A stretch of 64,000 bases of DNA from Streptomyces sp. RB17. Its GTDB lineage: Bacteria; Actinomycetota; Actinomycetes; Streptomycetales; Streptomycetaceae. Location of the stretch: positions 1,178,001 to 1,242,000 of the forward strand of contig NZ_WEGL01000002.1 in NCBI RefSeq assembly GCF_009604455.1. Reading direction: 5' to 3'. Numbering within the stretch: the stretch's first letter is position 1; each line of letters opens with the position of its first letter. The notes below the pieces were generated by a model that was not told the origin of the DNA, did not search any database, and worked only from the letters and a program-made list of their open reading frames with translations. This document shows positions 26,154-35,333 of this stretch, one piece after another. The position numbers and the translations under genes are program-made.

Positions 26154-27377
26154 ATGCGCGTACTTCTGGTGGGAGCGGGCGGCGTGGGAACGGCCGTCAC
26201 CCGGATCGCCGCCCGTCGCGACTTCCTCGCCCACATGGTCGTCGCCGACTACGACCTCGCCCGTGCCGAGGCCGCGGTCGCGGCGCTGGGGGAGCGGGGC
26301 GCACGGTTCAGGGCGCGGCGGCTGGACGCCTCGGACCAGGACGCGGTCAGCCGGATGCTCGTCGAGGAGCGGTGCGACGTGCTGCTCAACGCCACTGATC
26401 CCCGCTTCGTGATGCCGCTGTTCCAGGCGGCCCTGGAGTCAGGCGCGCACTACCTGGACATGGCGATGTCGCTGTCCGCGCCGCACGGCTCGCGCCCGTA
26501 CGAGGAGTGCGGTGTCAAGCTCGGGGACGAACAGTTCGCGCTGGCCCGGCGCTGGGAAGAGGCCGGACGGCTGGCCCTGGTGGGAATGGGCGTCGAGCCG
26601 GGCCTGTCCGACGTCTTCGCCCGGTACGCGGCCGACGAACTCTTCGACGACATCGAGGAGATCGGAGTCCGGGACGGCGCCGATCTGGCCGTCGAGGGCC
26701 ATGACTTCGCACCGTCCTTCAGTATCTGGACGACCATCGAGGAGTGCCTCAACCCGCCCGTCGTGTACGAGAAGGACCGCGGCTGGTTCACCACTGCTCC
26801 GTTCAGTGAGCCCGAGGTCTTCGACTTCCCCGAGGGCATCGGCCCGGTGGAGTGTGTCAACGTCGAGCACGAAGAGGTACTGCTGATCCCGCGCTGGGTG
26901 GACGCACGTCGTGTCACGTTCAAGTACGGGCTCGGCGACGACTTCATCGCCAAGCTGAAGACCCTCCACGAACTGGGCCTTGACGCGACGGCCAGGGTCA
27001 GCGTGCCCGGGAACGACGGACCCGTACAGGTCTCGCCGCGCGACGTCGTCGCCGCGTGCCTGCCCGACCCGGCCGGCCTGGGGGAGCGGATGACGGGCAA
27101 GACCTGCGCCGGCACCTGGGTCAAGGGCACCAAGGACGGTGTGCCGCGCGAGGTGTACCTGTACCACGTGGTCGACAACCAGTGGTCGATGCGCGAGTAC
27201 GGCTCCCAGGCCGTCGTCTGGCAGACCGCGCTCAATCCGGTCGTCGCCCTGGAACTGCTGTCCACCGGCGCCTGGTCCGGCAAGGGCGTCCTCGGCCCGG
27301 AAGCCCTGCCCCCGCGCCCCTTCCTGGACCTGCTCACGGAGTACGGCTCTCCGTGGGGCCTGCGCGACGACAGCTGA
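26154..27377 (+). CDS. Saccharopine dehydrogenase-like NADP-binding protein
   Basis: 407 residues. The N-terminal Rossmann segment MRVLLVGAGGVGTAV and the following DYDLARAEAAV fit the saccharopine dehydrogenase NADP domain; later GMGVEPGLSDVFARYAADEL is the conserved link into the catalytic domain. Relatives include lysine-forming and carboxynorspermidine enzymes; the true substrate here is unknown. The ATG at 26154 has GGGAGAAAGG upstream; a GTG at 26145 is possible. It is divergent from the TetR gene, which probably controls it. Confidence 0.85.
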   Translation: MRVLLVGAGGVGTAVTRIAARRDFLAHMVVADYDLARAEAAVAALGERGARFRARRLDASDQDAVSRMLVEERCDVLLNATDPRFVMPLFQAALESGAHYLDMAMSLSAPHGSRPYEECGVKLGDEQFALARRWEEAGRLALVGMGVEPGLSDVFARYAADELFDDIEEIGVRDGADLAVEGHDFAPSFSIWTTIEECLNPPVVYEKDRGWFTTAPFSEPEVFDFPEGIGPVECVNVEHEEVLLIPRWVDARRVTFKYGLGDDFIAKLKTLHELGLDATARVSVPGNDGPVQVSPRDVVAACLPDPAGLGERMTGKTCAGTWVKGTKDGVPREVYLYHVVDNQWSMREYGSQAVVWQTALNPVVALELLSTGAWSGKGVLGPEALPPRPFLDLLTEYGSPWGLRDDS

Positions 27378-27381
27378 GGCC

Positions 27382-28659
27382 TCAGAGCCGGCTGTACGTG
27401 TCGATGTCCTCGGTGAACTCCTCGATGGCCCGTGCGGTGAGAGTCGGCCGCGTGTCGGCGATCGCGGTCATGTAGTCCTCGGTCGTGGCGGGTCGGCCCT
27501 GGCGTCGTGTGACTTCGCGTTCGAACGCCGCCTGCGCGCCCTTGCGGGCGGCGAATTCGATGTCGGCCGGGGTGAACAGCTCGCTGGCCTCGACCAGTTG
27601 GCTGAGGTCGACCGAGGCTGCGGACGCCCTGATATAGCGCTCCCAGATCGCCGCGCGGGCGGTCGGGTCCGGAGGGCCGACGGGGATGACGTAGTCGAAC
27701 CGGCCCGGCCGCAGGAAGGCCGCGTCGAGAGAGCGGACCGAATTGGTGGCACAGGCCAGCAACCGCGAGTCGTGCTCGCGAAAGACAGGGATCAGTTTGA
27801 GCAGCTCGTTGGTCACTCCATGGCCGGGATCGACCGCCTTTCCGGAACGCACCCCCGCGATCTCCTCGACTTCGTCGATGAAGAGCAGTACCGAGTCCAG
27901 TTCCGCCAGGTCCGCGAAGGTTTCCCGCAGCGCTGCGGCCAAGCCCTCGCTCGTGTCGGCCGCGAGCCGGGAGGGGAAGAGTTCCACGAACGGCCAGCCG
28001 AGCCGTGAGGCCACCGCCTTGGCGAAACTGGTCTTGCCGGTGCCGGGCGGGCCGAACAGGATGATCGCCTTGGGCGGGGTGACGCCGTAATGGTCTGCCA
28101 GTGCCGGCTCGGTCAGCGGGAGCACGACACGGCGCTCGATGACCTCTTTCTCGCGCTCCATGCCGGCCATGGTGTTCCAGAGCCCCTCGGGAAGCATGCG
28201 GCCGCCCAGCGTGGCGAGGACGTCGGCGTTGGCGGTTCCCGCAGGTTCGAGTTTCTCGTAGTAGGTCAGGTCGTCGCGGACCTGGTAGCCGGAGTTCTCC
28301 AGGGCCTTCGTCCCGGCGGCACCGGCGGGCAGCAGCGCGCTGATGTGGCGCACGTCCAGTGCGCGCAGGCGCCGTTCCACCTCGGCGAGAAGAGCACTGC
28401 CGATCCCGCGCTCGCGCCATCGGGAGGCGAGCGCCACCAGCAGGATCCATCCCCGCTTGCCGTGGGCCTGCGCCACGGCCATGCCCACCAGTTCGTCGCC
28501 GACCACGGCGACGACGGCCGTCTGACCGGCCTTGGCCGCGGCCATCACCTCCGAGACGGGAAACACCCGGTCCTCGTCGGCCCGGCGGCTCTGGTCCCAG
28601 ATCTGTATGGCCTGGTCGAGATCGTCGTCGTGATAGTCGCGCAGATGCCAAGCGGGCAC
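27382..28659 (-). CDS. GNAT acetyltransferase - AAA+ ATPase fusion
   Basis: About 425 residues. Residues 1-140 are a GNAT domain (LASRWRERGIGSALLAEVER, the acetyl-CoA loop). A linker leads to an AAA+ module from about 160: Walker A in ILFGPPGTGKTS (about 203-210), Walker B in VLLFIDEVEEI, sensor-1 LLACATNSV and the arginine-finger segment FLRPGRFDYVIPVGPPDP. The ATPase part resembles FtsH/Cdc48-like single-ring AAA+ domains. Role unknown; an ATP-driven remodeller coupled to an acetylation or acyl-CoA-sensing domain is an inference. The start is uncertain; a GTG at 28659 with AGG upstream was chosen. Confidence 0.85.
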   Translation of the reverse strand: MPAWHLRDYHDDDLDQAIQIWDQSRRADEDRVFPVSEVMAAAKAGQTAVVAVVGDELVGMAVAQAHGKRGWILLVALASRWRERGIGSALLAEVERRLRALDVRHISALLPAGAAGTKALENSGYQVRDDLTYYEKLEPAGTANADVLATLGGRMLPEGLWNTMAGMEREKEVIERRVVLPLTEPALADHYGVTPPKAIILFGPPGTGKTSFAKAVASRLGWPFVELFPSRLAADTSEGLAAALRETFADLAELDSVLLFIDEVEEIAGVRSGKAVDPGHGVTNELLKLIPVFREHDSRLLACATNSVRSLDAAFLRPGRFDYVIPVGPPDPTARAAIWERYIRASAASVDLSQLVEASELFTPADIEFAARKGAQAAFEREVTRRQGRPATTEDYMTAIADTRPTLTARAIEEFTEDIDTYSRL

Positions 28660-28837
28660 CGCCACCACCTCACTCGGTGTGAGAGTCCCATTGTCTTCGC
28701 TGCGGCACCCGGGCACGAACCGAGCCGGTCCGATCTTTGCTGAACGGCCATCAGGCGTGGCTCGACGGCCTGGTCAGTGGCGCCTTCGGGCGGTGCTCCC
28801 GCATGCAGCGGCGCGTGCGCGGCGTAACGTCGTAAAC

Positions 28838-31102
28838 GTGGACCTCACCGCGGACAGTCTTCTGAGCCGTGCGGCGCACGAGCTCGGCCTGAAGGCCGGC
28901 GCGCTGACGCAGGAGGTGGAGCGCGCCCTGCGGCGGGACCTCCCCGAGCTGTGGGAAGACCCGGACGTCATGGCGTCGCAGAACCTCGCCGAGCACATCG
29001 ACACGGTGCTCTTCGCCCTGGAACACGGACTCGACGGTGGCGTGCCCGAACCGCCGCTCGCCGGCGCGGAGCGTGCGCGCCGGCTGGCGCGGCACGGGAA
29101 GCCCGTCACCGCCGCGCTGCGGGCGTTCCGCCTGGGGCAGGGTGTCATCGTCGACAGGCTGATCGAGGAGATGCCCCGGCTCACGAGCGATCCCGAACTG
29201 ATCAGCGCGGCCGCGCGCAAGCTGCTCGAGATCGCGACCGAGTACGTGGACCGCACGTCCGAGCGGGACGTCCTGGCGTTCCAGGAGGAGCGCGACCGCA
29301 GGCTGCGGTGGCGGATGTCGGTCGTGAACGAGGCGAGCGCCCGCATCGGGACCACCCTGGACATCGCGCACACCGTCCACGAGCTGGCGGACCTCGCCAC
29401 CGAGCAGTTCGCCGACCTCGTGACCGTCGACCTGCTCGACTCCGCACTCCACGGACCCGGCACCCTGGCGAGGAGCGGCCCGCGAGCCCTGCGTCGGATC
29501 GCCCGGAGGTCGGCGGCCGACGAGTCGCGGGAGCTGACTCCCGTTCCTCAGCAGGTTTACATCTACCCCGCCGGATCTCCACCGGACCTCGCCCTGACCA
29601 CCGGGCAGTCCGCCCGGTACGACACCGCCGCCTCTGACCTCACGGGTGAATCGCCCACGGTCGCCGACCCCGGTCTCGTCGGCGTCGCCCACCGAATGCA
29701 CTCGACCCTGGTGATACCACTGCGTACCCGGGGCATCACCCTGGGCGTCGCCCAGTTCTTCCGTGACCGCAGCCGCGAACCCTTCGACGACGCGGACCTG
29801 CTCTTCGTGCAGGACATCGTCACCAGGGCGACGGTGGCCGTCGACCACGCCCTCCGCTACACGCAGATGCGCGCCACCGCAGTCGCCCTGCAGCGCAGCC
29901 TGCTCCCTCGGCGTACGCCAGGGCATTCGGCCTTGGACGTCGCCCGCCGCTATCTGCCGGCCGACGTGGAGCTCGGTGTGGGGGGCGACTGGTACGACGT
30001 CATCCCGCTGTCCGGTGCCCGGGTCGCCCTCGTGGTGGGCGACGTGGTCGGCCGCGGCATCCAGGCCGCCGCCACCATGGGCCGGCTGCGGACCGCGGTA
30101 CGCACCCTGGCCGACATCGACCTGCCGCCCGACGAACTGCTCACGCACCTGGACGACGTCGTCATCCGGCTGTCCGCCGAGCCGGAGGCACAGGGCGCCG
30201 ACTCGGACGGAAACGGCGCCGGGCCGGACGGCGGGACCGGCGCCCCGGACGGAGGAGGGAAGGGGCCGGACGCAGGAGGCGAACGGCCGGACGGGGACGG
30301 CGACGGGGGCGCCGGCGCCACGTGTCTGTACGCCGTCTACGACCCCGTCGGCCGCCGCTGCACCGTCGCCCGCGCCGGACACGTGCTGCCCGCCCTGGTG
30401 ACCCGGGACGGCACCGTCGACATCCTCGACCTGCCTCCCGGACCACCGCTGGGACTGGGCGGCCTGCCCTTCGAGGCGGCGGAGCTCGACCTGCCCGACG
30501 GCAGCCTCCTCGCCCTGTACACGGACGGCCTGCTCGCCGCGTACCACCAGGACGTCGAGGCGGGCCTCGCCAGGCTGCGCCATGCCCTTGCCCAGCCCTC
30601 GGTCTCCCTGGAGGCCACCTGTGACACCGTGCTCGACGCCCTGCTCCCGGCCCGGCCGGACGACGACGCCGCGCTGCTCCTGGCGCGCACCAACGGCCTC
30701 GGGGACCGCCAGGTCGTCACCTGGGAGCTCGATGCGGATCCCACCGCCGTGGCCCGGGCCCGGTCGAGCGTGTCGGAGCAACTGTCCGCCTGGGGCCTGG
30801 AGCGGCTCGGCTTCACCGCCGAACTGGTGGTCAGCGAGCTGGTCACCAACGCGATCCGCTACGGCCGGCCGCCGATCCGGCTGCGTCTGATCAACGACCG
30901 CACCCTCATGTGCGAGGTCTCCGACGACAGCAGTACCACTCCGCACCTGCGCCGGGCCCGTGTCTTCGACGAAGGTGGACGCGGCCTGCTCCTGGTGGCC
31001 CAACTCGCCCGGCGCTGGGGAACGCGCCACGCCCGCCGCGGCAAGACGGTCTGGGCCGAGCTGGACGACGCCACCGGGTTGCCGGCACCGGCCTCCCCGT
31101 AG
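28838..31102 (+). CDS. Multidomain PP2C (SpoIIE) phosphatase with GAF and anti-sigma-like ATPase domains
   Basis: 754 residues from the GTG at 28838. The order is: an N-terminal RsbR-like helical domain (1-150), a GAF domain (about 165-350), the SpoIIE PP2C domain (about 360-620: GGDWYDVIPL, VVGDVVGRGIQAAA, LALYTDGLLAAYH, PDDDAALLLART), and an HATPase_c domain of RsbW type (about 640-745: FTAELVVSELVTNAIRYG, GRGLLLVAQLARRWG). Such proteins set anti-sigma-factor antagonist phosphorylation, hence sigma-B-type stress responses. A 47-residue Gly/Asp-rich insert (about 450-497) interrupts the PP2C domain. Confidence 0.9.
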   Translation: MDLTADSLLSRAAHELGLKAGALTQEVERALRRDLPELWEDPDVMASQNLAEHIDTVLFALEHGLDGGVPEPPLAGAERARRLARHGKPVTAALRAFRLGQGVIVDRLIEEMPRLTSDPELISAAARKLLEIATEYVDRTSERDVLAFQEERDRRLRWRMSVVNEASARIGTTLDIAHTVHELADLATEQFADLVTVDLLDSALHGPGTLARSGPRALRRIARRSAADESRELTPVPQQVYIYPAGSPPDLALTTGQSARYDTAASDLTGESPTVADPGLVGVAHRMHSTLVIPLRTRGITLGVAQFFRDRSREPFDDADLLFVQDIVTRATVAVDHALRYTQMRATAVALQRSLLPRRTPGHSALDVARRYLPADVELGVGGDWYDVIPLSGARVALVVGDVVGRGIQAAATMGRLRTAVRTLADIDLPPDELLTHLDDVVIRLSAEPEAQGADSDGNGAGPDGGTGAPDGGGKGPDAGGERPDGDGDGGAGATCLYAVYDPVGRRCTVARAGHVLPALVTRDGTVDILDLPPGPPLGLGGLPFEAAELDLPDGSLLALYTDGLLAAYHQDVEAGLARLRHALAQPSVSLEATCDTVLDALLPARPDDDAALLLARTNGLGDRQVVTWELDADPTAVARARSSVSEQLSAWGLERLGFTAELVVSELVTNAIRYGRPPIRLRLINDRTLMCEVSDDSSTTPHLRRARVFDEGGRGLLLVAQLARRWGTRHARRGKTVWAELDDATGLPAPASP

Positions 31103-31122
31103 CACTCAGGGGCTGCATGAGT

Positions 31123-32367
31123 TCAGTGGCCCAGGAGCAGTCCTGTGCCCGACACGTCCGCGCGGATGCCGTCCCTGCCCACCGTCACCCGCTGCAGGCG
31201 TACGGCGCCGCCAGGCGGTGCCGGAAGCTGGAAGGCGAAGGTGAAGCGGTCGGCGACCTGGGGACGGGTGAGTTTGGTCAGTGCGGTGAGCAAGGACAGG
31301 TCCAGGCCCAGCCGCTCGAGGAGCCTCGGGTGGGCGAGCGCCACGTCCAGGAGGTTGACGCGGGTCAGATCGTGCAGGAAGCGCGGCGCACCGGTGAGTT
31401 GATGCAGCTTGTCCTCGTCGTGGAGCGCGGCACGCACCGCGCCGTCGGGGATGCCCAGGCGGTGCACGATCTCCGGGATCGTCAGCAAGGCCTTGATCTT
31501 CTCTTCCTCCCGGGTGAGACGGCGCGCTGAGGCGGGGGTCAGCTGGAGGCCCTCGGAGGGCCCGGTGCCGGGCCGGTACGTGGCGAGGTCGTCGATGTCG
31601 AGCCGTATGCCGTCCACAGAAGTGGCGATGCCGCGGTCTCCGTCGCGCCGGATGCGGGCGTCGGCCCGTACGCTCAGCGCGCGGCCCGCGACTCGCAGGG
31701 CGCCGTGGGCCCGGACACGGTCGGGCCCCTGTGCCGTGAACGTCACCTGGGAGGCGCCCAGTTCGCGGTTCATGTCGGCGAAGGACAGCAGGACCTGGCT
31801 GTGCACCTGCCGAACCAGCGCACCGCGCACCGCGGTGGGCCCGTCGCCGTCGAGGCGTATGTCGTGGGCGGTGGCGGTGACCCGGGTGAGGGTCACCCGG
31901 TGGGCAGGGATGTCGGGGACGGTGACGGAGACCGAGTCCAGGCGCCGGGCGGCCAGTTGGGTGAGGAAGGGGAAGCCGCCGATGCGGACCTCGGGGGCGG
32001 CGACGAGATGCAGCTTGTCCTTGAGCTGTTGAGAGGCCTTGTGTTCGGCGTAGAGCAGCGCCCAGCGGTCGGCCAGGGTGACGAGGCAGCCGAGGGTGAG
32101 CACCCAGACGAGGACCCGGGCCACCGTGGGCAGTCCCGTGGCGCGGTTGCGACGGCGGCTGCCACGCCGGTGGTTGGGCGGGGTCCAGGGCTCCTCGGCG
32201 TCCTCCTCCTGCCGGGCCGCCGTGCCGTCTTCGGTGAGGAAGTCGTCCAGCGGATGGTCTGCCAGTGCGGCCAGTTCGTCGTACGGGTTACGGCGGGACG
32301 GAACCATCTCGGTGGGAGGTCCGTCCGACTGGGCAGCATGATGCGTCTGTTGGTGGGGGGTACGCAT
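31123..32367 (-). CDS. LmeA-like (DUF2993) envelope protein
   Basis: 414 residues. A cytoplasmic, charged N-terminus of about 80 residues is followed by one membrane segment (VARVLVWVLTLGCLVTLADR) and an extracytoplasmic DUF2993 domain (PEVRIGGFPFLTQLAARRLD is its signature start). Mycobacterial LmeA of this family is a phospholipid-binding protein with phospholipase activity linked to lipomannan elongation and envelope maintenance; that role is not established here. It lies 62 bp downstream of grpE and probably shares the dnaK-grpE transcript. A TATGAT hexamer just upstream of the ATG could be its own promoter. Confidence 0.85.
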   Translation of the reverse strand: MRTPHQQTHHAAQSDGPPTEMVPSRRNPYDELAALADHPLDDFLTEDGTAARQEEDAEEPWTPPNHRRGSRRRNRATGLPTVARVLVWVLTLGCLVTLADRWALLYAEHKASQQLKDKLHLVAAPEVRIGGFPFLTQLAARRLDSVSVTVPDIPAHRVTLTRVTATAHDIRLDGDGPTAVRGALVRQVHSQVLLSFADMNRELGASQVTFTAQGPDRVRAHGALRVAGRALSVRADARIRRDGDRGIATSVDGIRLDIDDLATYRPGTGPSEGLQLTPASARRLTREEEKIKALLTIPEIVHRLGIPDGAVRAALHDEDKLHQLTGAPRFLHDLTRVNLLDVALAHPRLLERLGLDLSLLTALTKLTRPQVADRFTFAFQLPAPPGGAVRLQRVTVGRDGIRADVSGTGLLLGH

Positions 32368-32429
32368 CGGTAGATTTGATCATATAGTCACACCCTGGTC
32401 GCAAGTCCTACCCGAAGTAAGGCGTGAAA

Positions 32430-32981
32430 TCAGCCACGGATGGCCGGCTTGCCGGGAGTGGGCGCACGGGGGCCGGCCGTGAACCGGGGCTCCCCTCGGT
32501 CGCGCACGAGGGGGTTTCTCGCGGGTGGCGGCGGCCCGGTGACCTCCACGTGGGCCGGGCGGAGCAGTTGGGGGCCGAGCCGGTAGCCGGGGCGCAGGAT
32601 CTTCGTGCAGATCAGCTGGTCGGTGTCGGGGGCGACATGGTGGGTGACGGCGTCATGGCACGCCGGGTCGAAGGGGTCGCCCCTCTCCCCGAACACCTCC
32701 ACTCCCAGGGACCCCAACTGGGTACCGAGGGTGTCGGCGATGTCCTTCAGGCCGACCGTCAGGGGCTCGTGCGCGCACGCGCGGTCCACGGAGTCCAGGA
32801 CGGGCAGCAGGGCACGCAGGACGTTGGCCACGGCGATCTCGCCCACGGCCATGCGGTCCCGGCGCACCCGCTTGCGGTAGTTGTCGTACTCGGCCTTCAC
32901 CCGCTGCAGGTCGGCGGTGCGTTCCTCCAGCAGACGCTGCAGCAGGGCGGGGTCCGGGTTCTGCAGCCGGCCCTTGCCCAT
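32430..32981 (-). CDS. grpE: Nucleotide exchange factor GrpE (accessory copy)
   Basis: 183 residues. The N-terminal long helix (TADLQRVKAEYDNYRKRVRR) and the C-terminal beta domain (DPFDPACHDAVTHHV, CTKILRPGYRLGPQLLRPAHVEV) are the GrpE signature. It lacks the acidic N-terminal tail of the housekeeping Streptomyces protein and carries a basic proline-rich tail instead. Two base pairs separate it from the dnaK stop, so the two are co-translated. It releases ADP from DnaK. Confidence 0.92.
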   Translation of the reverse strand: MGKGRLQNPDPALLQRLLEERTADLQRVKAEYDNYRKRVRRDRMAVGEIAVANVLRALLPVLDSVDRACAHEPLTVGLKDIADTLGTQLGSLGVEVFGERGDPFDPACHDAVTHHVAPDTDQLICTKILRPGYRLGPQLLRPAHVEVTGPPPPARNPLVRDRGEPRFTAGPRAPTPGKPAIRG

Positions 32982-32983
32982 CG

Positions 32984-34840
32984 TCAGCCCGCCTCCGGCT
33001 TGTCGTCGTCGACGATCTCGGCGTCCACCACACCTTCGTCCGCGGAGTCGGCGGAGGACGTGTCCGCCGCGGAGGCCGTCTGGCTCTCGGTGCGCGAGCT
33101 CTCGTACATCGCCGTACCGATCTTCTGGGCCGCCTCGGCCGCACGTTCCATGGCCTGCCGGATCGCGGTCGTGTCCTCTCCCTTCAGCTTCTCCTTCAGC
33201 TCCGTGAGCGCGCTCTCCGTCTCGCTCTTCGCGTCCGGCGGGACCTTGTCGGGGTTGTCCCTGATCAGCTTCTCGGTGGAGTAGACGAGCTGTTCGGCCT
33301 GGTTCCGGGTCTCCGCCGCCTCCCGGCGCGTGCGGTCCTCCTCGGCGTGCTGCTCCGCCTCGCGGACCATGCGGTCGATGTCGTCCTTCGGCAGCGCCGA
33401 GCCGCCGGTCACGGTCATCTTCTGTTCCTTGCCGGTACCGAGGTCCTTGGCGGAGACATGCATGATCCCGTTGGCGTCGATGTCGAAGGCGACCTCGACC
33501 TGCGGCACTCCGCGCGGCGCGGGCGCGATGCCCGAGAGCTCGAACATGCCGAGCTTCTTGTTGTACGCGGCGATCTCCCGTTCGCCCTGGTAGACCTGCA
33601 CGGTCACGGAGGGCTGGTTGTCCTCGGCGGTGGTGAAGATCTCCGAACGGCGGGTGGGGATCGTGGTGTTGCGCTCGATGAGCTTGGTCATGATGCCGCC
33701 CTTGGTCTCGATGCCGAGGGACAGCGGGGTGACGTCGAGCAGCAGGACGTCCTTGACCTCGCCCTTGAGGACACCGGCCTGGAGCGAGGCGCCGACGGCC
33801 ACCACCTCGTCCGGGTTCACACCCTTGTGCGGGTCCTTGCCGGTCAGTTCCCGCACCAGGTCCGTCACCGCCGGCATACGGGTCGAACCGCCCACCAGGA
33901 TGACGTGGTTGATGTCGGACACCTTGATCCCGGCGTCCTTGACCGCGTTGTGGAACGGGCCCTTGCAGCGCTCCAGCAGATCCGACGTCAGCTGCTGGAA
34001 CTGGGCGCGGGTGACCTTCTCGTCCAGGTGCAGCGGGCCCTCCGGCGAGGCCGTGATGTAGGGGAGGTTGATGTTCGTCTCCGTCGAGCTCGACAGCTCG
34101 ACCTTGGCCCGCTCCGCGGCCTCCCGCAGACGCTGCACGGCCATCTTGTCCTTGGCGAGATCGATGCCGTAGTTGTTCTTGAACGTCGTGACCAGGTGGT
34201 CGACGACCCGCTGGTCCCAGTCGTCGCCGCCGAGGTGCGTGTCGCCGTTGGTGGCCTTGACCTCGATGACGCCCTCGCCGATCTCCAGCAGGGACACGTC
34301 GAAGGTGCCGCCGCCGAGGTCGAAGACCAGGACCGTCTGGTCGTTCTCCTTGTCCAGGCCGTACGCCAGCGCCGCCGCCGTCGGCTCGTTGATGATCCGC
34401 AGCACGTTCAGGCCGGCGATCTCCCCGGCCTCCTTGGTCGCCTGCCGTTGGGCGTCGTCGAAGTAGGCGGGGACGGTGACCACGGCGTCCGTGACGTCCT
34501 CGCCCAGGTGCGCCTCCGCGTCCCGCTTCAGCTTCTGCAGCACGCGTGCGGAGATCTCCTGTGCCGTGTAGCGCTTGCCGTCGACGTCGCCGTGATCGGG
34601 GAACCGCCAGCCGTGATCGCCCATGTGCCGCTTCACGGAGCGTGCGGTGCGATCGACGTTGGTGACGGCCTGCCGCTTGGCGACCTCCCCGACCAGCACC
34701 TCGCCGTTCTTCGCGAAAGCCACGACCGAAGGCGTCGTCCGGGCTCCCTCGGCGTTGGTGACCACGGTGGGCTCGCCGCCTTCGAGGACCGAGACCACGG
34801 AGTTCGTCGTTCCCAGGTCAATTCCGACTGGACGCGCCAT
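32984..34840 (-). CDS. dnaK: Molecular chaperone DnaK (accessory copy)
   Basis: 618-residue Hsp70. ATPase domain: [59 protein letters not shown]. Then the linker [18 protein letters not shown] and the substrate domain up to a [12 protein letters not shown] tail. The start has GAGGGAGAG upstream. Operon order is dnaK-grpE-DUF2993, with no dnaJ or hspR gene, unlike the classical dnaK-grpE-dnaJ-hspR operon. Canonical HAIR repeats (CTTGAGT-N7-ACTCAAG) are not seen upstream, so it is probably outside HspR control. Confidence 0.96.
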   Translation of the reverse strand: MARPVGIDLGTTNSVVSVLEGGEPTVVTNAEGARTTPSVVAFAKNGEVLVGEVAKRQAVTNVDRTARSVKRHMGDHGWRFPDHGDVDGKRYTAQEISARVLQKLKRDAEAHLGEDVTDAVVTVPAYFDDAQRQATKEAGEIAGLNVLRIINEPTAAALAYGLDKENDQTVLVFDLGGGTFDVSLLEIGEGVIEVKATNGDTHLGGDDWDQRVVDHLVTTFKNNYGIDLAKDKMAVQRLREAAERAKVELSSSTETNINLPYITASPEGPLHLDEKVTRAQFQQLTSDLLERCKGPFHNAVKDAGIKVSDINHVILVGGSTRMPAVTDLVRELTGKDPHKGVNPDEVVAVGASLQAGVLKGEVKDVLLLDVTPLSLGIETKGGIMTKLIERNTTIPTRRSEIFTTAEDNQPSVTVQVYQGEREIAAYNKKLGMFELSGIAPAPRGVPQVEVAFDIDANGIMHVSAKDLGTGKEQKMTVTGGSALPKDDIDRMVREAEQHAEEDRTRREAAETRNQAEQLVYSTEKLIRDNPDKVPPDAKSETESALTELKEKLKGEDTTAIRQAMERAAEAAQKIGTAMYESSRTESQTASAADTSSADSADEGVVDAEIVDDDKPEAG

Positions 34841-35333
34841 CTGGACTCTCCCTCCTGCTCCGCCTCCATTCTCGGCCCGGTGGCCGACCACTGCGAGCTA
34901 CTCGTCCTGCACGGGTGGATGTCACTCAGTGCCCGAGTTGTGACTCATAGTGTGGGCTGTGGAACCGACCGTCCACCTCGCGGCCGGCGGGCTCATGACC
35001 CAGTGCCCGCACCGTCGCGAGCGCAAACTGCTGTTCCGCGCGTCGGTGAAGAGCCGCTGCGGACAGGCGCGCGGGACATCGAGTGCGGTGCGCGGCCGAC
35101 GCGCAGACGATCGGGTGGTACGACACCGTCCGCAGTGATGGGGCTCCGCCGGCGGTCAGCGTGACGAGCCCGGCCTCGGCGAGCGCCTGCCTCGGCCCGG
35201 GGCGGCCGGGCGCTCCCTGCTCCAGGTCGTCGGTGGAGGTGGCGTCCAGCAGGCCCACCGCCGGCGCGTGCTGCACGGCGGGGGCCGCGACAGCGTCGGC
35301 CGACGGAAGTACGTGCGGAGGTCCGGCCGGTCG
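34841..35333. other. 493 bp without a recognised gene
   Basis: Lies between the dnaK start and the GntP stop. It should contain the dnaK promoter. GAGTTGTGACTC (34935-34946) is a short inverted repeat but not a HAIR element. A minus-strand frame of 116 codons exists (34926-35276) but has no family resemblance I can name and no ribosome site, so I do not call it a gene. Confidence 0.5.

Noticed and set aside
34935..34946. GAGTTGTGACTC upstream of dnaK as a HAIR (HspR) element
   Set aside because: Spacing is four instead of seven and the outer CTT/AAG bases are missing.
34926..35276. 116-codon minus-strand frame as a gene
   Set aside because: No recognisable family, no ribosome site, and composition like a shadow frame.
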